Numbered from the stretch's first letter, positions 17,413 to 26,557 are shown. The stretch is DNA of 64,000 bases from Histidinibacterium aquaticum (GCF_008710275.1 NZ_VYQE01000004.1:124001-188000); one strand, 5' to 3'. Notes: generated by a model not told the origin, from the sequence alone. Numbers and translations are program-made.

Positions 17413-18291
17413 TCAGACGGCAGGCCCTTTACCGAGCAGGTCGGCATTCTTCGCGCGCATCCTGCGCGAGATCCGGTTCACGAGGTCCTCGTGCTGCCAG
17501 AAGACGATCCGACGGTCGGCGAAGGTCGCCGTGCCGTAGAGGATCAGGCCCATCACGGTGAGCATGATGAGGCAGGCGAAAGCCTGCGGCAGCAGGAGCT
17601 GGAAGCTGAAGCGCTGGATCAGCACGCCCAGGCCTTCGGAGGCCGAGACGAATTCGCCCACGATGGCACCGATGAGGGCCAGCGAGATGCCCGTCTTGAA
17701 GCCGGCCATGATCACCGGCATCGCGCCGGGCAGTTGCAGGTGGCGGAAGATCTTCCACTTGCTGGCGCGCATCGAGTGGAACATCTCGAGGCTCTCGGAA
17801 TCCACCTGCATCAGGCCGGTCAGCGAGTTGATGAAGATCGGGAAGAAGCAGATGATCGCGGCGATCGCCATCTTCGGCTCCATGCCGAAGCCGAGCCACG
17901 CGACGATGATCGGCGCGATGGCGATACGGGGCGTCACCTGCAGGGCGACCATGTAGGGCTGCACCAGGCGGCGGAAGGTCTCGGACAGGGCCGAAAGCAC
18001 CGCGATGGTCACGCCGAAGCCCGCGCCGATAGCGAAGCCGACGACCACCTCGGTCAGGGTGACGGCGAAGTGCGACCAGATCAGGCCGCGGACGATGGCG
18101 AGATCCCACCAGGCCGCGACGACGTCGAAGGGCGAGGGCAGGATCAGGGCGGAGACCCATTCGAAACGGACCGACATCTCCCAGATCGTCATGAAGATGA
18201 CGAAGACCAGCAGATGCTGCGCCCAGTACGGGATGCCGGAGGTCGTGGTCCTGCCGGCGCTGTTCTCGAGGGGGATTTCTGTCGCGCTCAT
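17413..18291 (-). CDS. ABC transporter permease, SsuC/TauC type
   Basis: The 292-residue membrane protein has about six helices and the BPD_transp_1 coupling loop E-A-x-x-x-G-type region (SLALIGAIVGEFVSASEGLGVLI). LQVTPRIAIAPIIVAWLGFGMEPKM is typical of the nitrate/sulfonate/taurine permease group. It overlaps the ATPase gene by 4 nt and lies 52 nt before the binding protein, so the order is ATPase-permease-binding protein. The ligand is unknown and shared with the partner subunits. Confidence 0.92.
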   Translation of the reverse strand: MSATEIPLENSAGRTTTSGIPYWAQHLLVFVIFMTIWEMSVRFEWVSALILPSPFDVVAAWWDLAIVRGLIWSHFAVTLTEVVVGFAIGAGFGVTIAVLSALSETFRRLVQPYMVALQVTPRIAIAPIIVAWLGFGMEPKMAIAAIICFFPIFINSLTGLMQVDSESLEMFHSMRASKWKIFRHLQLPGAMPVIMAGFKTGISLALIGAIVGEFVSASEGLGVLIQRFSFQLLLPQAFACLIMLTVMGLILYGTATFADRRIVFWQHEDLVNRISRRMRAKNADLLGKGPAV

Positions 18292-19091
18292 GTGGCCGCT
18301 CCCAGAACGTCGCGGATCTCGAAGACCCGCCGGTTGAATTCATCGGACTTGGTGATCTCCATCTCGCGGGGACGCGCGAGCGGGACGTCGACGATCTCTT
18401 CCAGACGGCCGGGGCGCGGCGTCATCACGAAGACCTTGTCCGCAAGGAAGACGGCTTCCTGGATGTTGTGCGTCACGAAGAGGATGGTGGCCTTCACCTC
18501 GCGCTGGATGCGCAGGAGCTCGACGTTGAGGCGTTCGCGGGTGAATTCGTCCAGCGCGCCAAAGGGCTCGTCGAGCAGGAGGATTTCCGCTCCGGTGTTG
18601 AGCAGCCGCGCCAGCGCGACCCGCTGCTGCATGCCGCCGGAAAGCTGGTTCGGGAAGGAATACTCGAAGCCCTCCAGGCCGACGAGGTGGAGCAGCTCGA
18701 TCGCCTTCTCGCGATCCTTGCGCGTAGCTCCGCCCGCGAGGGTCTTGGGGAGCAGGACGTTGTCCATGACCGACTTCCACGCGAGAAGGGTCGGCTTCTG
18801 GAACATCATGCCGATCTCGGGGCGCGGCTTGGTCATGGGGCTGCCCATGACGTTCAGCTTACCCCCGGAGGCGGGCAGGAGACCCGCGACGAGACGCAGC
18901 AGCGTGGACTTGCCGCAGCCCGACGGGCCGATCAGCGAGATGAAGTCGCCCTGCTGCACCGTGAAATTGATGTCCTCGAGCGCGACGACGGATCCGCCGA
19001 AGGTCTTGCCGATATGCTCGGCGGAGATGATCTCCTGCCGGGCCGCTCCGGCGGTGCCGGGACTTTCCTTGAGTTGCGATACTGCGTTCAT
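18288..19091 (-). CDS. ABC transporter ATP-binding protein, SsuB/TauB type
   Basis: The 267-residue ATPase has Walker A GPSGCGKST, signature LSGGMQQRVALAR and Walker B ILLLDEPFGALDE, all intact. The frame is open further upstream, but MNAVSQLKESPG at 19091 is the likely start, giving a normal-length subunit with a 30-residue leader before the ABC domain. It energises the adjacent permease and NMT1-like binding protein. The 76-nt gap to the DUF606 gene has no strong terminator. Confidence 0.92.
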   Translation of the reverse strand: MNAVSQLKESPGTAGAARQEIISAEHIGKTFGGSVVALEDINFTVQQGDFISLIGPSGCGKSTLLRLVAGLLPASGGKLNVMGSPMTKPRPEIGMMFQKPTLLAWKSVMDNVLLPKTLAGGATRKDREKAIELLHLVGLEGFEYSFPNQLSGGMQQRVALARLLNTGAEILLLDEPFGALDEFTRERLNVELLRIQREVKATILFVTHNIQEAVFLADKVFVMTPRPGRLEEIVDVPLARPREMEITKSDEFNRRVFEIRDVLGAAT

Positions 19092-19167
19092 TCCGTTCCC
19101 TATCCTGTTGTCGGCGTCCGGGCCTCGTCGGGCGGGCCGGTTCGCCCTGTTTTCGTAGTGACCGTTT

Positions 19168-19614
19168 TCAACCGCGCTGAACGATGACTGCGCCCGCAAC
19201 GACGAGGGCGAGCCCGGCGAGGCGCATGGACGAGAGTTCCCGCACTTCCAGGCGAAAGGCGCCCACGTGGTCCGCGAGGGCGGCCCCGGTGAGCTGGCCC
19301 GCGATGATGCAGACGAAGAAGAGCAGGGCGCCGATGACCGGCGCGATGACGATACCCCCGGCCACGAAGATCATGCCGGCCACGCCGCCGAAGTAGACCC
19401 ACCACGGTGCGGCGCCGAGCGTCGCCACGGTGATGCGACCCGCACCCATGAAAGGCAGCAAGGCGAGCGAGCATAGAAAGGCCACGAAGATCGAGACCGT
19501 GGCCGCGCCGTAGGCGCTGCCGACCGACTGCGCCAGAATGGCGTTCAGCGCGGGTTGCACCGAGATCAGCATGCCTACCGCGAAGGCTGCCAGCATGAAG
19601 CCGAGGGCGTGCAT
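19168..19614 (-). CDS. DMT-type transporter of the DUF606 (YdcZ) family
   Basis: A 148-residue membrane protein with about five hydrophobic helices and the family start MHALGFMLAAFAVGMLISVQPALNAILAQSVGS. DUF606 proteins are half-size relatives of drug/metabolite exporters and may work as dimers. It begins 3 nt after the GST stop, so the two are probably translated together. A role in exporting a toxic intermediate of the pathway is conceivable but is inference. Confidence 0.85.
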   Translation of the reverse strand: MHALGFMLAAFAVGMLISVQPALNAILAQSVGSAYGAATVSIFVAFLCSLALLPFMGAGRITVATLGAAPWWVYFGGVAGMIFVAGGIVIAPVIGALLFFVCIIAGQLTGAALADHVGAFRLEVRELSSMRLAGLALVVAGAVIVQRG

Positions 19615-19616
19615 TC

Positions 19617-20396
19617 TCAGACGCCTTCCTTCTCTTCGCGCAGCTTGGCGAGATGCGGGTATTTTTCCGTCAGGAGAGACCCGTGGTAGTAGGTCTTCTT
19701 GAATTCCGGGCGGTGCCGGATGTTGTCGAGCCAGGTCGCGATCTGCGGGCGGTCGGCCCAGAGATGGCCGAGGTTGATGTCGTCCATCCGTACGATGACC
19801 GGCATGATCGAAAGGTCCGCGAGGCTCAAGCGGTCGCCCATGACCCAGGGTCCGCCGGATTCGGTGATCCAGCCGTCCATGCGCTCGATACCGCGCTTGA
19901 GGCGACCCATCGCCTCTTCCATGTCCTTCTCGGGGAAGCCGGTCCGGCCCATCCTCATCAGGAATTCGCGGCGCAGCGGCTTGCTGTCGCAAAGAGCCTG
20001 GAACTCCTCCTCGGTCATCGCCTGAAAGTGCGGCAGGAACGCGAGGTTGTAGGAGGGTACCCGGATCGCCGGGGTCGGCACCTCGTCGATGAAGCGCATC
20101 ATCGCGCGCATCTTGGCGGCCCCGACGGCATCGGCCGGACGCATCGGCGAGATTTCGGGCCGGGTGTCCTCGAGGTACTCAAGGATCACGGCGCTATCGA
20201 TCACGGGCACACCGTTCTCGACGATCGCCGGGACGACCCCGTTGGGGTTGATCGCGAGGTACTCCGGCTTGAGCTGGTCGCCCGAGAAGAGGTCGAGCTT
20301 GCTTTCCTCGAACTCCAGCCCCTTGGCGTGCAGCGCGAAGCGCACCCTCTGGCTGCAGGTCGATTGCGGCGCGTTGTAGAGATGAATATCAGCCAT
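19617..20396 (-). CDS. Glutathione S-transferase family protein
   Basis: The 259-residue protein has an N-terminal thioredoxin-fold GST domain with STCSQRVRFALHAKGLEFE, the cis-Pro block NPNGVVPAI and DSAVILEYLED, then an all-helical C-terminal domain (MGDRLSLADLSIMPVI). The Ser/Cys-type N-terminal motif suggests the zeta/beta-like classes that isomerise or reductively process catabolic intermediates, rather than the detoxifying Tyr class. It lies 5 nt before livM in map terms and is co-directional with the transporters. The substrate is unknown. Confidence 0.9.
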   Translation of the reverse strand: MADIHLYNAPQSTCSQRVRFALHAKGLEFEESKLDLFSGDQLKPEYLAINPNGVVPAIVENGVPVIDSAVILEYLEDTRPEISPMRPADAVGAAKMRAMMRFIDEVPTPAIRVPSYNLAFLPHFQAMTEEEFQALCDSKPLRREFLMRMGRTGFPEKDMEEAMGRLKRGIERMDGWITESGGPWVMGDRLSLADLSIMPVIVRMDDINLGHLWADRPQIATWLDNIRHRPEFKKTYYHGSLLTEKYPHLAKLREEKEGV

Positions 20397-20401
20397 TCGG
20401 A

Positions 20402-21439
20402 TCAGTCCCAATTCAGGATGCGCGGCAGCTTGCGGTGACGTGCGAGCGTCCCGACGAGGCCGAGCGGGAAGAAGATGAGCGCGATCGCCATGATGACGCC
20501 GGTGGCCAGGATGTTGACCGTGGAGGCGCCGAGCGTGGCGACGAAGAACTCGTTGAAGGCGATGATGAGGATCGCGCCGACCGCCGGGCCCGCAACGGTG
20601 CCCTTGCCGCCCAGGATGCACATCAGCACCATGTTCACGGAGATCAGGATCACCAGGAAGATGTTGGGGCGGATGTAGGTCAGGTACTCGCCCCAGACCG
20701 CGCCGGCCATGCCGACGAAGAAGGCCGACAGAGCGAAGGCCAGCACCTTGTAGAACCGCGTGTCGATCCCGGCGCTCTCTGCCTTGATCTCGTCGACCGA
20801 GATCGCGCGCAGGCCCATGCCGAACTTCGAGTGCTTGATCTTGTAGGAGGCCCAAAGCGCGAACGCGGCCATGGCGAGGAAGGCGTAGTAGTAGGGCAGC
20901 TTCGCCCATTCCACCGGCAGCCCGTTCGCCGGAAGGGCAACCCCGGCGGCCCCGCCGATGAAGTGCCAGTTCTCGAAGGCGATGCGGAAGATCATCACCA
21001 GCGCCAGCGAGGAGATGATGAAGGACGGACCGCGCACCCTCAGCGTGATGAGGCCGATGACGTAACCGAGCGCCGCGCAGACAAGCCCGGCAAAGGGCGC
21101 GAGGATGATCGTCGAGATGCCGAGCCGTGCGAAGAGCATGCCGGCGACGTAGCCGCCGACCGCGAAGAACACGTTGTGACCGAGGGAGATGTATCCGGCG
21201 AACCCGCCGAGAATGTTCCAGCCCGAGGCCATGACCACGTAGCACATGGTGTAGAGTGTGAGGTGGATGACGTAGTTGTAGTTCGTCCCGGTCAGCTGGA
21301 GCAGGGGCAGCAGGATCAGTAGCGCGAGCAGCGCGATCGGGAACCACGTGGCCCGAGTCTTGTCCTGCGCCTGCATGAGGGTCTCGTTGTAGGCGCGCCG
21401 CTGGGCAATGATGTCCTGGGAATTGTCTGTCGTGACCAT
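20402..21439 (-). CDS. Branched-chain-type ABC transporter permease (LivM-like)
   Basis: This 345-residue inner-membrane protein has about ten helices. The LivM family pattern GGFAGYISLGHNVFFAVGGYVAGML is present, and the coupling-loop region follows GLRAISVDEIKAESAGID. Start ATG at 21439 overlaps the livH stop by one base (TGATG). The N-terminal 35 residues before the first helix are polar. It forms the translocation pore with the LivH-like subunit. Members transport amino acids, urea, amides or aromatic acids. Confidence 0.92.
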   Translation of the reverse strand: MVTTDNSQDIIAQRRAYNETLMQAQDKTRATWFPIALLALLILLPLLQLTGTNYNYVIHLTLYTMCYVVMASGWNILGGFAGYISLGHNVFFAVGGYVAGMLFARLGISTIILAPFAGLVCAALGYVIGLITLRVRGPSFIISSLALVMIFRIAFENWHFIGGAAGVALPANGLPVEWAKLPYYYAFLAMAAFALWASYKIKHSKFGMGLRAISVDEIKAESAGIDTRFYKVLAFALSAFFVGMAGAVWGEYLTYIRPNIFLVILISVNMVLMCILGGKGTVAGPAVGAILIIAFNEFFVATLGASTVNILATGVIMAIALIFFPLGLVGTLARHRKLPRILNWD

Positions 21440-22317
21440 CAGGCTAGCTCCGGTTTTTCGCCGAACAGGCCCTGCGGGCGAACCAGCAGCACCACGAAGA
21501 GCGCGATGTAGAAGGTGAGCGTCGACCAGGTCGCGCCGAAGTAGTAGCCGACGAAGGCCGCTATGACGGAGAGCAGGAACGACGCGACGACCGTCCCGAG
21601 GATCGACCCCATGCCGCCGAGCACCACCAGGGACATCAGGACCGCGATCCATTCCCAGTGCTTGGAGGGGTAGAAGGAGAAGACGAAGGAGACGAGCGTC
21701 CCGGCCGCTCCCGCAAGGCCGACGCCGATGGCGAAGCTCGCGAGACCCACGAAGTTGACGTTGACCCCGAGAAGCTCCGCCGCCTCGCGGTTCTGCGTCG
21801 TGGCGCGGATCGCGTAGCCGAAGCGCGAGAACTTGAGGAACAGCGCCAGCCCCCCGATCAGGACCAGGGACACGATCCCAGCGTAGAGCTGGCCCTTGGG
21901 AATGAAGACCGAGCCGATGAAGAAGGCGTCGGTCGCGTACTCGGGCGAGGTCACGCGCTGGGTGTTGGTGAAGGCCGTCGCGAGACCGCCCTCGAGGATC
22001 ATGGCGACCGCGAAGGTCAGCAGCACCGTCATCTCGGAGTACTTCGCCGAGCGCGCCTCGCGCTCGAAGAAGAGCTTGTACAGGATCACGCCGGTCGCCG
22101 CGAGAATGACGGCCGCCACCGGAAGCATGATGAGGGGGTCGATGCCGTAGAGGCGGAAGCCCCAGTAGGCCACGTAGGCGCCGCCCATGATGAGCGAGGG
22201 ATGCGCGAGGTTCACGATCCGCATGACGCCGAAGACGAGGCTAAGGCCCGAGCCCATGAGGGCATAGACTCCGCCGAGCGCGAGGCCCAGCACGACGATC
22301 TGGATAATCTCAGCCAT
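21439..22317 (-). CDS. Branched-chain-type ABC transporter permease (LivH-like)
   Basis: The 292-residue permease has about eight helices. LGLALGGVYALMGSGLSLVFGVMRIVNLAHPSLIMGGAYVAYWG is the diagnostic LivH N-terminus (NLAHG-type motif, here NLAHP). The EAA-like loop ATTQNREAAELLGVNV is intact. One-base overlaps with livF upstream and livM downstream indicate tight coupling. Confidence 0.93.
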   Translation of the reverse strand: MAEIIQIVVLGLALGGVYALMGSGLSLVFGVMRIVNLAHPSLIMGGAYVAYWGFRLYGIDPLIMLPVAAVILAATGVILYKLFFEREARSAKYSEMTVLLTFAVAMILEGGLATAFTNTQRVTSPEYATDAFFIGSVFIPKGQLYAGIVSLVLIGGLALFLKFSRFGYAIRATTQNREAAELLGVNVNFVGLASFAIGVGLAGAAGTLVSFVFSFYPSKHWEWIAVLMSLVVLGGMGSILGTVVASFLLSVIAAFVGYYFGATWSTLTFYIALFVVLLVRPQGLFGEKPELA

Positions 22318-23045
22318 TACGCCGCCTTCTTTCCGCCGAGGTAGAGTTCCTGGATCCGCGGATCCGCGAGCACCTCGTCCGCCGGCCCTTCGAAGAGGGT
22401 CCGGCCGAGGTCGAGCACCACGCCCCAGTCGGCGTTCTTGAGGCCCATGAGGGCGTTCTGCTCGACGATGAGAACGGTGATCCCGGTCTCTGCCATGACG
22501 TGCATGATGTCGAAGACCTCCTGCACGATCTTGGGCGCGAGCCCGAGGGAGGGCTCGTCGAGCATCACGATGTCGGGCCGGATGATCATGGTCCGCGCCA
22601 TGGACAGGGTCTGTTGCTGCCCGCCGGACATGGTGCCGGCATGCTGGTCGCGGCGCTCCTTGAGGATCGGGAAGCGCTCCTCGATCTCGTCGATGCGCTC
22701 CTCAAGGTCGGACTTGTCCTCGAGGGAGAAGCCGCCCATGCGGAGGTTCTCGCGCACGGTCATCTTCGGGAAGAGCGCGCGTTCCTGCGGCACGAAGCAG
22801 ATGCCCTTCTTGAGCACCTGATCAGGGCGCAGGCCCTTCAGGTCCTCTCCCCGCAGTTTCACGTCGCCCTGGCGGACCTTCAGCATGCCGCAGATGGCCT
22901 TGAGCAGGGTCGATTTGCCGGCGCCGTTCGGGCCGATGATGCAGTGGACCTTGCCGGGCTGCACCTTCAGCGAGGCACCGTTCAGGATCGCGGGGCCGTC
23001 GCCGTACCCGGCGACCACGTCGCGGACTTCGAGAAGCTCGTTCAT
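22317..23045 (-). CDS. Branched-chain-type ABC transporter ATPase (LivF-like)
   Basis: The 242-residue ATPase has Walker A GPNGAGKST, Q-loop region FVPQERALFPKMTVRENL, signature MSGGQQQTLSMAR and Walker B IVMLDEPSLGLAP. It is the LivF type, judged by MSGG signature and length. It overlaps the LivG-like gene by 4 nt and the LivH-like gene by one base, so all five transporter genes should be made from one message. Confidence 0.93.
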   Translation of the reverse strand: MNELLEVRDVVAGYGDGPAILNGASLKVQPGKVHCIIGPNGAGKSTLLKAICGMLKVRQGDVKLRGEDLKGLRPDQVLKKGICFVPQERALFPKMTVRENLRMGGFSLEDKSDLEERIDEIEERFPILKERRDQHAGTMSGGQQQTLSMARTMIIRPDIVMLDEPSLGLAPKIVQEVFDIMHVMAETGITVLIVEQNALMGLKNADWGVVLDLGRTLFEGPADEVLADPRIQELYLGGKKAA

Positions 23046-23788
23046 GCCGCCTCCTCGTCGAGAACGCCGCCGAGATAGGCATCGAGCACGGCCGGATCGG
23101 AGCGGACCTCGTCCGGCGTTCCGTCGGCGATCACCCGGCCCTGGGCCATGACGACCACGCGGTCACAGAGACGCATGATGAGCTCCATGTTGTGCTCCAC
23201 GATGAGCACCGTCATGCCCTGCGCGTTCAGTTTCTTGATGTGATCGACGATCTCTTCCATCAGCGTGGGGTTCACGCCGCCGGCGGGCTCGTCGAGCAGG
23301 ATGATCTTCGGGTCGCTCATCAGCAGGGCGGCGAGGTCCATCAGCTTCTTCTGGCCGTAGCTGAGGTTGGAGCCGTCCTCGTGGGCGATGCGGGTGATCC
23401 CGAGGAATTCGAGAATGCCCATGGCTTTCTCGATCTCCTCGGGGCTCATGGCCGGGCGGAACAGGTCGCGCCAGCCACGGACCTGCGATTGGCAGATCAC
23501 GTTTTCCAGCACGGTCATGTCCGCCAGGTTGCGCGAGATCTGGAAGGTTCGGGAAAGCCCCTTGTGGGTGATCTTGTGCGGCCTCAGGCCGTCGATCCGC
23601 TCCCCGTCCAGCCAGACCTCGCCTTTGGTGGGCGCCATCGTACGGCTGATGCAGTTGAAGGCCGTGGTCTTGCCGGCCCCGTTGGGACCGATCAGGGCGG
23701 TGATCTTGCCCCTCTCGGCCGTGAACGAGCATCCGTCGACGGCGTGAATGCCGCCGAAGTATTTGCAGAGATTTTTGACCTCTAGCAT
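23042..23788 (-). CDS. Branched-chain-type ABC transporter ATPase (LivG-like)
   Basis: A 248-residue ATPase of the LivG type. Walker A is GPNGAGKTT, the signature is NLSYGQKKLMDLAALL, Walker B is IILLDEPAGGVNP, and the C-terminus has ADGTPDEVRSDPAVLDAYLGG. It follows the binding-protein gene after 43 nt with no evident hairpin and pairs with LivF to drive uptake. Confidence 0.93.
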   Translation of the reverse strand: MLEVKNLCKYFGGIHAVDGCSFTAERGKITALIGPNGAGKTTAFNCISRTMAPTKGEVWLDGERIDGLRPHKITHKGLSRTFQISRNLADMTVLENVICQSQVRGWRDLFRPAMSPEEIEKAMGILEFLGITRIAHEDGSNLSYGQKKLMDLAALLMSDPKIILLDEPAGGVNPTLMEEIVDHIKKLNAQGMTVLIVEHNMELIMRLCDRVVVMAQGRVIADGTPDEVRSDPAVLDAYLGGVLDEEAA

Positions 23789-23831
23789 CGGGTGTCCCCT
23801 CCGTACGATGACATCAGCATTCAGGCGCGGC

Positions 23832-25103
23832 TCAGAAGCCGTCCTTGGGATGCTGAAGTTCGGAGACGCCCTCGAACTGGTCCGTCGGGTAGACGAACTG
23901 CAGTTCTCCGCCGTTCCACTGAGCGATCAGGAAGGGCTTGTCGACCGGAAGGCCGCGCTCGTCCCACTGGAACGTGCCGAGCACGGTCCGGACCGGGTCG
24001 TCGGCCGTGCGGCCGTAGAGCCATTCACCCATCGCCGCGTTGTCGGTCGAGCCCGCACCGCGGATCGACTGCTCGATGCCCTGGCACACCGCGAAGGGGA
24101 TCGCGCTGTCCTCGTCGGGGGCGTTTCCGTAGGCTTCCTCGAATGCCGCCACGAAGTCGGAGTTGTTGAACTCCTCGCCCGCCAGCGTGCCTTCGAAGGG
24201 CGCCGCCGGGTGCCACGAAGTATGCATCGTGATCGTCTCGGAGGCGTCGCCCGTGCCCTCGTAGAACTCGGTCTGCGTGCCCTGGCTGTAGTAGACCATC
24301 ATGGGCTCTGCGCGCACGGTCTGCAGCGCGCGCGTGAGCTGAACGGCCTCTTCCGCGGAGGCGGTCAGGGCGATGATCAGGTCAGCCTCGGAGCGCTTGA
24401 TCGAGTTGGCGAGGTTGAGCCAGTCGTTGAAGCCCTCTTCCGGCCACTTCTCGGAGTAGACCACCTCGATACCGGCGTCGGCGAGGTAGCCGGGGGACAG
24501 GTCTTCCACGACCGACCCGTCGGCGGGGTCGACGACCTCGGTGCCCAGGAAGCCCGCCTCGACGGCGTTCGCGAAGAAGTCGTCAGCGGCGACCACGGCG
24601 GCGGTCTGCGGGCGCTGGTCCTCGGGGATCAGCTCCTGGATCATGTCGGTGAGGGTCTCACCGAAGTACTCCGCCGCGTCGGGCTGGAAGTAGAACAGGT
24701 TTTCGTGGCCCTGCGTGTAGATCCGCAGCGCGCCGCCCGAGGGGACGGGGTGCACGAAGTTGTTCTTCGCCAGAAGGCTGGCGACCGGGAATGTGAGACG
24801 CGACGAGAAGGTGCCGAAGACGGCGTCCACCTGGTCGACGTTGATGAAACGCTCGTACTGGTTGATGGCGGTGGCCGGGTCGGAACGGTTGTCCGACGTG
24901 ATCAGCTCGACCTGTTCGCCGAGAAGGCCGCCGCGCTCGTTGATGAGGTCGACGCAGAGCTCGTAACCCCGGCGATGCTTTTCACCGGCAATCGAGAAGG
25001 CGCCCGTGAGCGGCAGCGATGCACCGATCTTGATCTCGGCGGCCGCTCCCGTGGCCAGCACGGCGACAGCGGCCGTACCTGCAAGCAGTTGGCTTAGTTT
25101 CAT
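23832..25103 (-). CDS. Periplasmic binding protein of the branched-chain-type ABC transporter
   Basis: The 423-residue protein has signal peptide MKLSQLLAGTAAVAVLATGAAA and a mature Peripla_BP_6 fold (IKIGASLPLTGAFSIAGEKHRRGYELCVDLINERGGLLG). This LivK/AmiC-like group binds amino acids, amides, urea or aromatic acids. The sequence QPDAAEYFGETLTDMI is not typical of leucine binders, so an aromatic or unusual solute is possible. It is the second gene of the long minus-strand array, after the dehydrogenase gene and an upstream hairpin at 25124-25144. Confidence 0.9.
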   Translation of the reverse strand: MKLSQLLAGTAAVAVLATGAAAEIKIGASLPLTGAFSIAGEKHRRGYELCVDLINERGGLLGEQVELITSDNRSDPATAINQYERFINVDQVDAVFGTFSSRLTFPVASLLAKNNFVHPVPSGGALRIYTQGHENLFYFQPDAAEYFGETLTDMIQELIPEDQRPQTAAVVAADDFFANAVEAGFLGTEVVDPADGSVVEDLSPGYLADAGIEVVYSEKWPEEGFNDWLNLANSIKRSEADLIIALTASAEEAVQLTRALQTVRAEPMMVYYSQGTQTEFYEGTGDASETITMHTSWHPAAPFEGTLAGEEFNNSDFVAAFEEAYGNAPDEDSAIPFAVCQGIEQSIRGAGSTDNAAMGEWLYGRTADDPVRTVLGTFQWDERGLPVDKPFLIAQWNGGELQFVYPTDQFEGVSELQHPKDGF

Positions 25104-25123
25104 GTCTCACTCCCTAGGTTGAA

Positions 25124-25144
25124 CCGGCGCGCTCCCCGCGCCGG
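25124..25144 (-). terminator. Intercistronic hairpin upstream of the binding-protein gene
   Basis: CCGGCGCG (25124-25131) pairs with CGCGCCGG (25137-25144) around CTCCC in the 103-nt gap after the dehydrogenase gene. No U-tract is present; it may partly attenuate or shield the downstream message. Confidence 0.4.
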
Positions 25145-25206
25145 ACTACGCACCCCTCGCGCCGCATCCTCCATTGCGACGCGAAAGGCGCTCGCGGCTC
25201 GCGCCG

Positions 25207-26172
25207 CTACTCGGCAGCCTCCTGGACTTCCAGTCCGGTCGGATACGGAGTCTCTTCGCTCACCAGGTCGAGCCCGGAGTGCTGCGCCACGGTCTCGAGG
25301 ATCGCGGCGAAATCCTTGGCGAGGTAACCCTCGGGGTCGTCCTTCAGCTGGGCCATCCCGAAGTGTGCCTGCAGCTGCTCGCGGGTCGTCGCCGTGACCG
25401 GCATCGTGACGTCCAGCTTGCGACCCGCGGCAAGGCCGAGGTCGAGGTCCTTGCGGAGCAGCTCGGGCGTGAAGGTCGTGGTCCAGTCGAGGTTCACCAG
25501 CGCGTTTGTCTTGTAGCGCGTGAAGATCGAGCCCATGACCGAGTTGTTGATGAAGTCCAGGAACGCTTTGCGCGGCACGCCGGCCTTCTCGGCCAGGACG
25601 GTGATCTCCGCGAGGTTCTGCGTCACGACGCCGAGGAAGACGTTGTGCGCGATCTTGCAAAAGCGCGCGAGTTCGCCCTCGCCCACGTAGGCCACGCCGT
25701 TGGCGGCGACCGTCTGGATAACGTCCTCGACTTCCTTGAAGACGTCCTCGGGGCCGGAGACGACGGCGCTCAGCTTGCCCGACTTGACGCACTTGCCGTT
25801 GCCGCTGACCGGCGAGCAGAGAAACTTGGAGCCGCGGCCGTTCACCTTCTCACGCAGGTCGGCCGACTGCTCGGTCGAGATCGAGGACCAGTCCAGCATG
25901 ATCCGCGGCGAGGCGTCGCCCGACATCACGCCGTTCTCGCCGAAATAGACCTGCTCCACGTCGGCCCCCGTGGAGACCATCGTGCAGAGCACATCGACGT
26001 CCGCCAGGTCACGCGGGCTGTCCACCAAGGTCGCGCCGGCCTCGGCCAGCGGCTCCGCCTTGGAGCGGGTCCGGTTCCAGATGCGAACGTCGTAACCGGC
26101 CTTGACCAGCCGTTCGGCCATCGGGAAGCCCATGCGTCCCATGCCGACCCATCCGATAGTGTGACGTGCCAT
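25207..26172 (-). CDS. NAD(P)-dependent 3-hydroxyisobutyrate/tartronate-semialdehyde-type dehydrogenase
   Basis: The 321-residue protein is a beta-hydroxyacid dehydrogenase. It has the N-terminal Rossmann motif GWVGMGRMGFPMAERLVKAG, the substrate segment LDWSSISTEQS, and a catalytic Lys in GEGELARFCKIAHNVFLG, where the family usually has KxxNN and this protein has KIAHN. Members interconvert beta-hydroxyacids and semialdehydes (HIBADH, GlxR, GarR). It is the first gene of the minus-strand array and follows a promoter framed by two LacI-type operators. It may supply or consume the semialdehyde handled by the aldehyde dehydrogenase at 8958; this is inference. Confidence 0.88.
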   Translation of the reverse strand: MARHTIGWVGMGRMGFPMAERLVKAGYDVRIWNRTRSKAEPLAEAGATLVDSPRDLADVDVLCTMVSTGADVEQVYFGENGVMSGDASPRIMLDWSSISTEQSADLREKVNGRGSKFLCSPVSGNGKCVKSGKLSAVVSGPEDVFKEVEDVIQTVAANGVAYVGEGELARFCKIAHNVFLGVVTQNLAEITVLAEKAGVPRKAFLDFINNSVMGSIFTRYKTNALVNLDWTTTFTPELLRKDLDLGLAAGRKLDVTMPVTATTREQLQAHFGMAQLKDDPEGYLAKDFAAILETVAQHSGLDLVSEETPYPTGLEVQEAAE

Positions 26173-26361
26173 TGCTTCTCCTCTCTCGAAATTCTGCTAT
26201 TCCCGCGGTCCGGGGGCCCTGAGGCTCCTGCCGCCTATTGTCCCTGCCGCGAGGAGGACGATCGCTGTCCGGAAAGACGGGGCGGGTTCACGAGACCCCG
26301 GCACTTCGTCAAGCTTCTGGACATTCGGCGATCCTCCCTCCGCCCGGCCCCGCATTCTCTC

Positions 26362-26373
26362 GCAAACGGTTGC
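26362..26373. promoter_or_regulatory. LacI-type operator, downstream of the minus-strand promoter
   Basis: GCAAACGGTTGC, a near-perfect dyad with GCAA and TTGC ends around a CG core. It lies between the predicted -10 (26378-26383) and the dehydrogenase start, where a bound repressor would block transcription. Confidence 0.7.
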
Positions 26374-26377
26374 ATGA

Positions 26378-26406
26378 AGGCTACGAAGGCCGACCCAAGC
26401 GGTCAA
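26378..26406 (-). promoter_or_regulatory. Predicted promoter of the catabolic array
   Basis: On the minus strand, TTGACC (complement of 26401-26406) and TAGCCT (complement of 26378-26383) are spaced by 17 nt. The -35 is good and the -10 weak. LacI-type operators flank it on both sides, which supports the placement. Confidence 0.5.
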
Positions 26407-26415
26407 GGACAAACG

Positions 26416-26427
26416 GCAAACGTTTGC
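26416..26427. promoter_or_regulatory. LacI-type operator, upstream of the minus-strand promoter
   Basis: GCAAACGTTTGC is a perfect 12-bp palindrome, the best match among the sites in this window. Its centre is 54 bp from the centre of the site at 26362-26373, about five helical turns, which would suit looping or cooperative binding. Confidence 0.75.
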
Positions 26428-26557
26428 GAATTGTCCATATCGGACAGTTGAACATCCACCATGGACCTAACAAAACAAGGGCGTTAGCCCTTTGATCGGC
26501 GGTCATAGCGCAGTACGAAACGTAGCCTCAGAAACGGTCATAGACGGGTCACACGCA

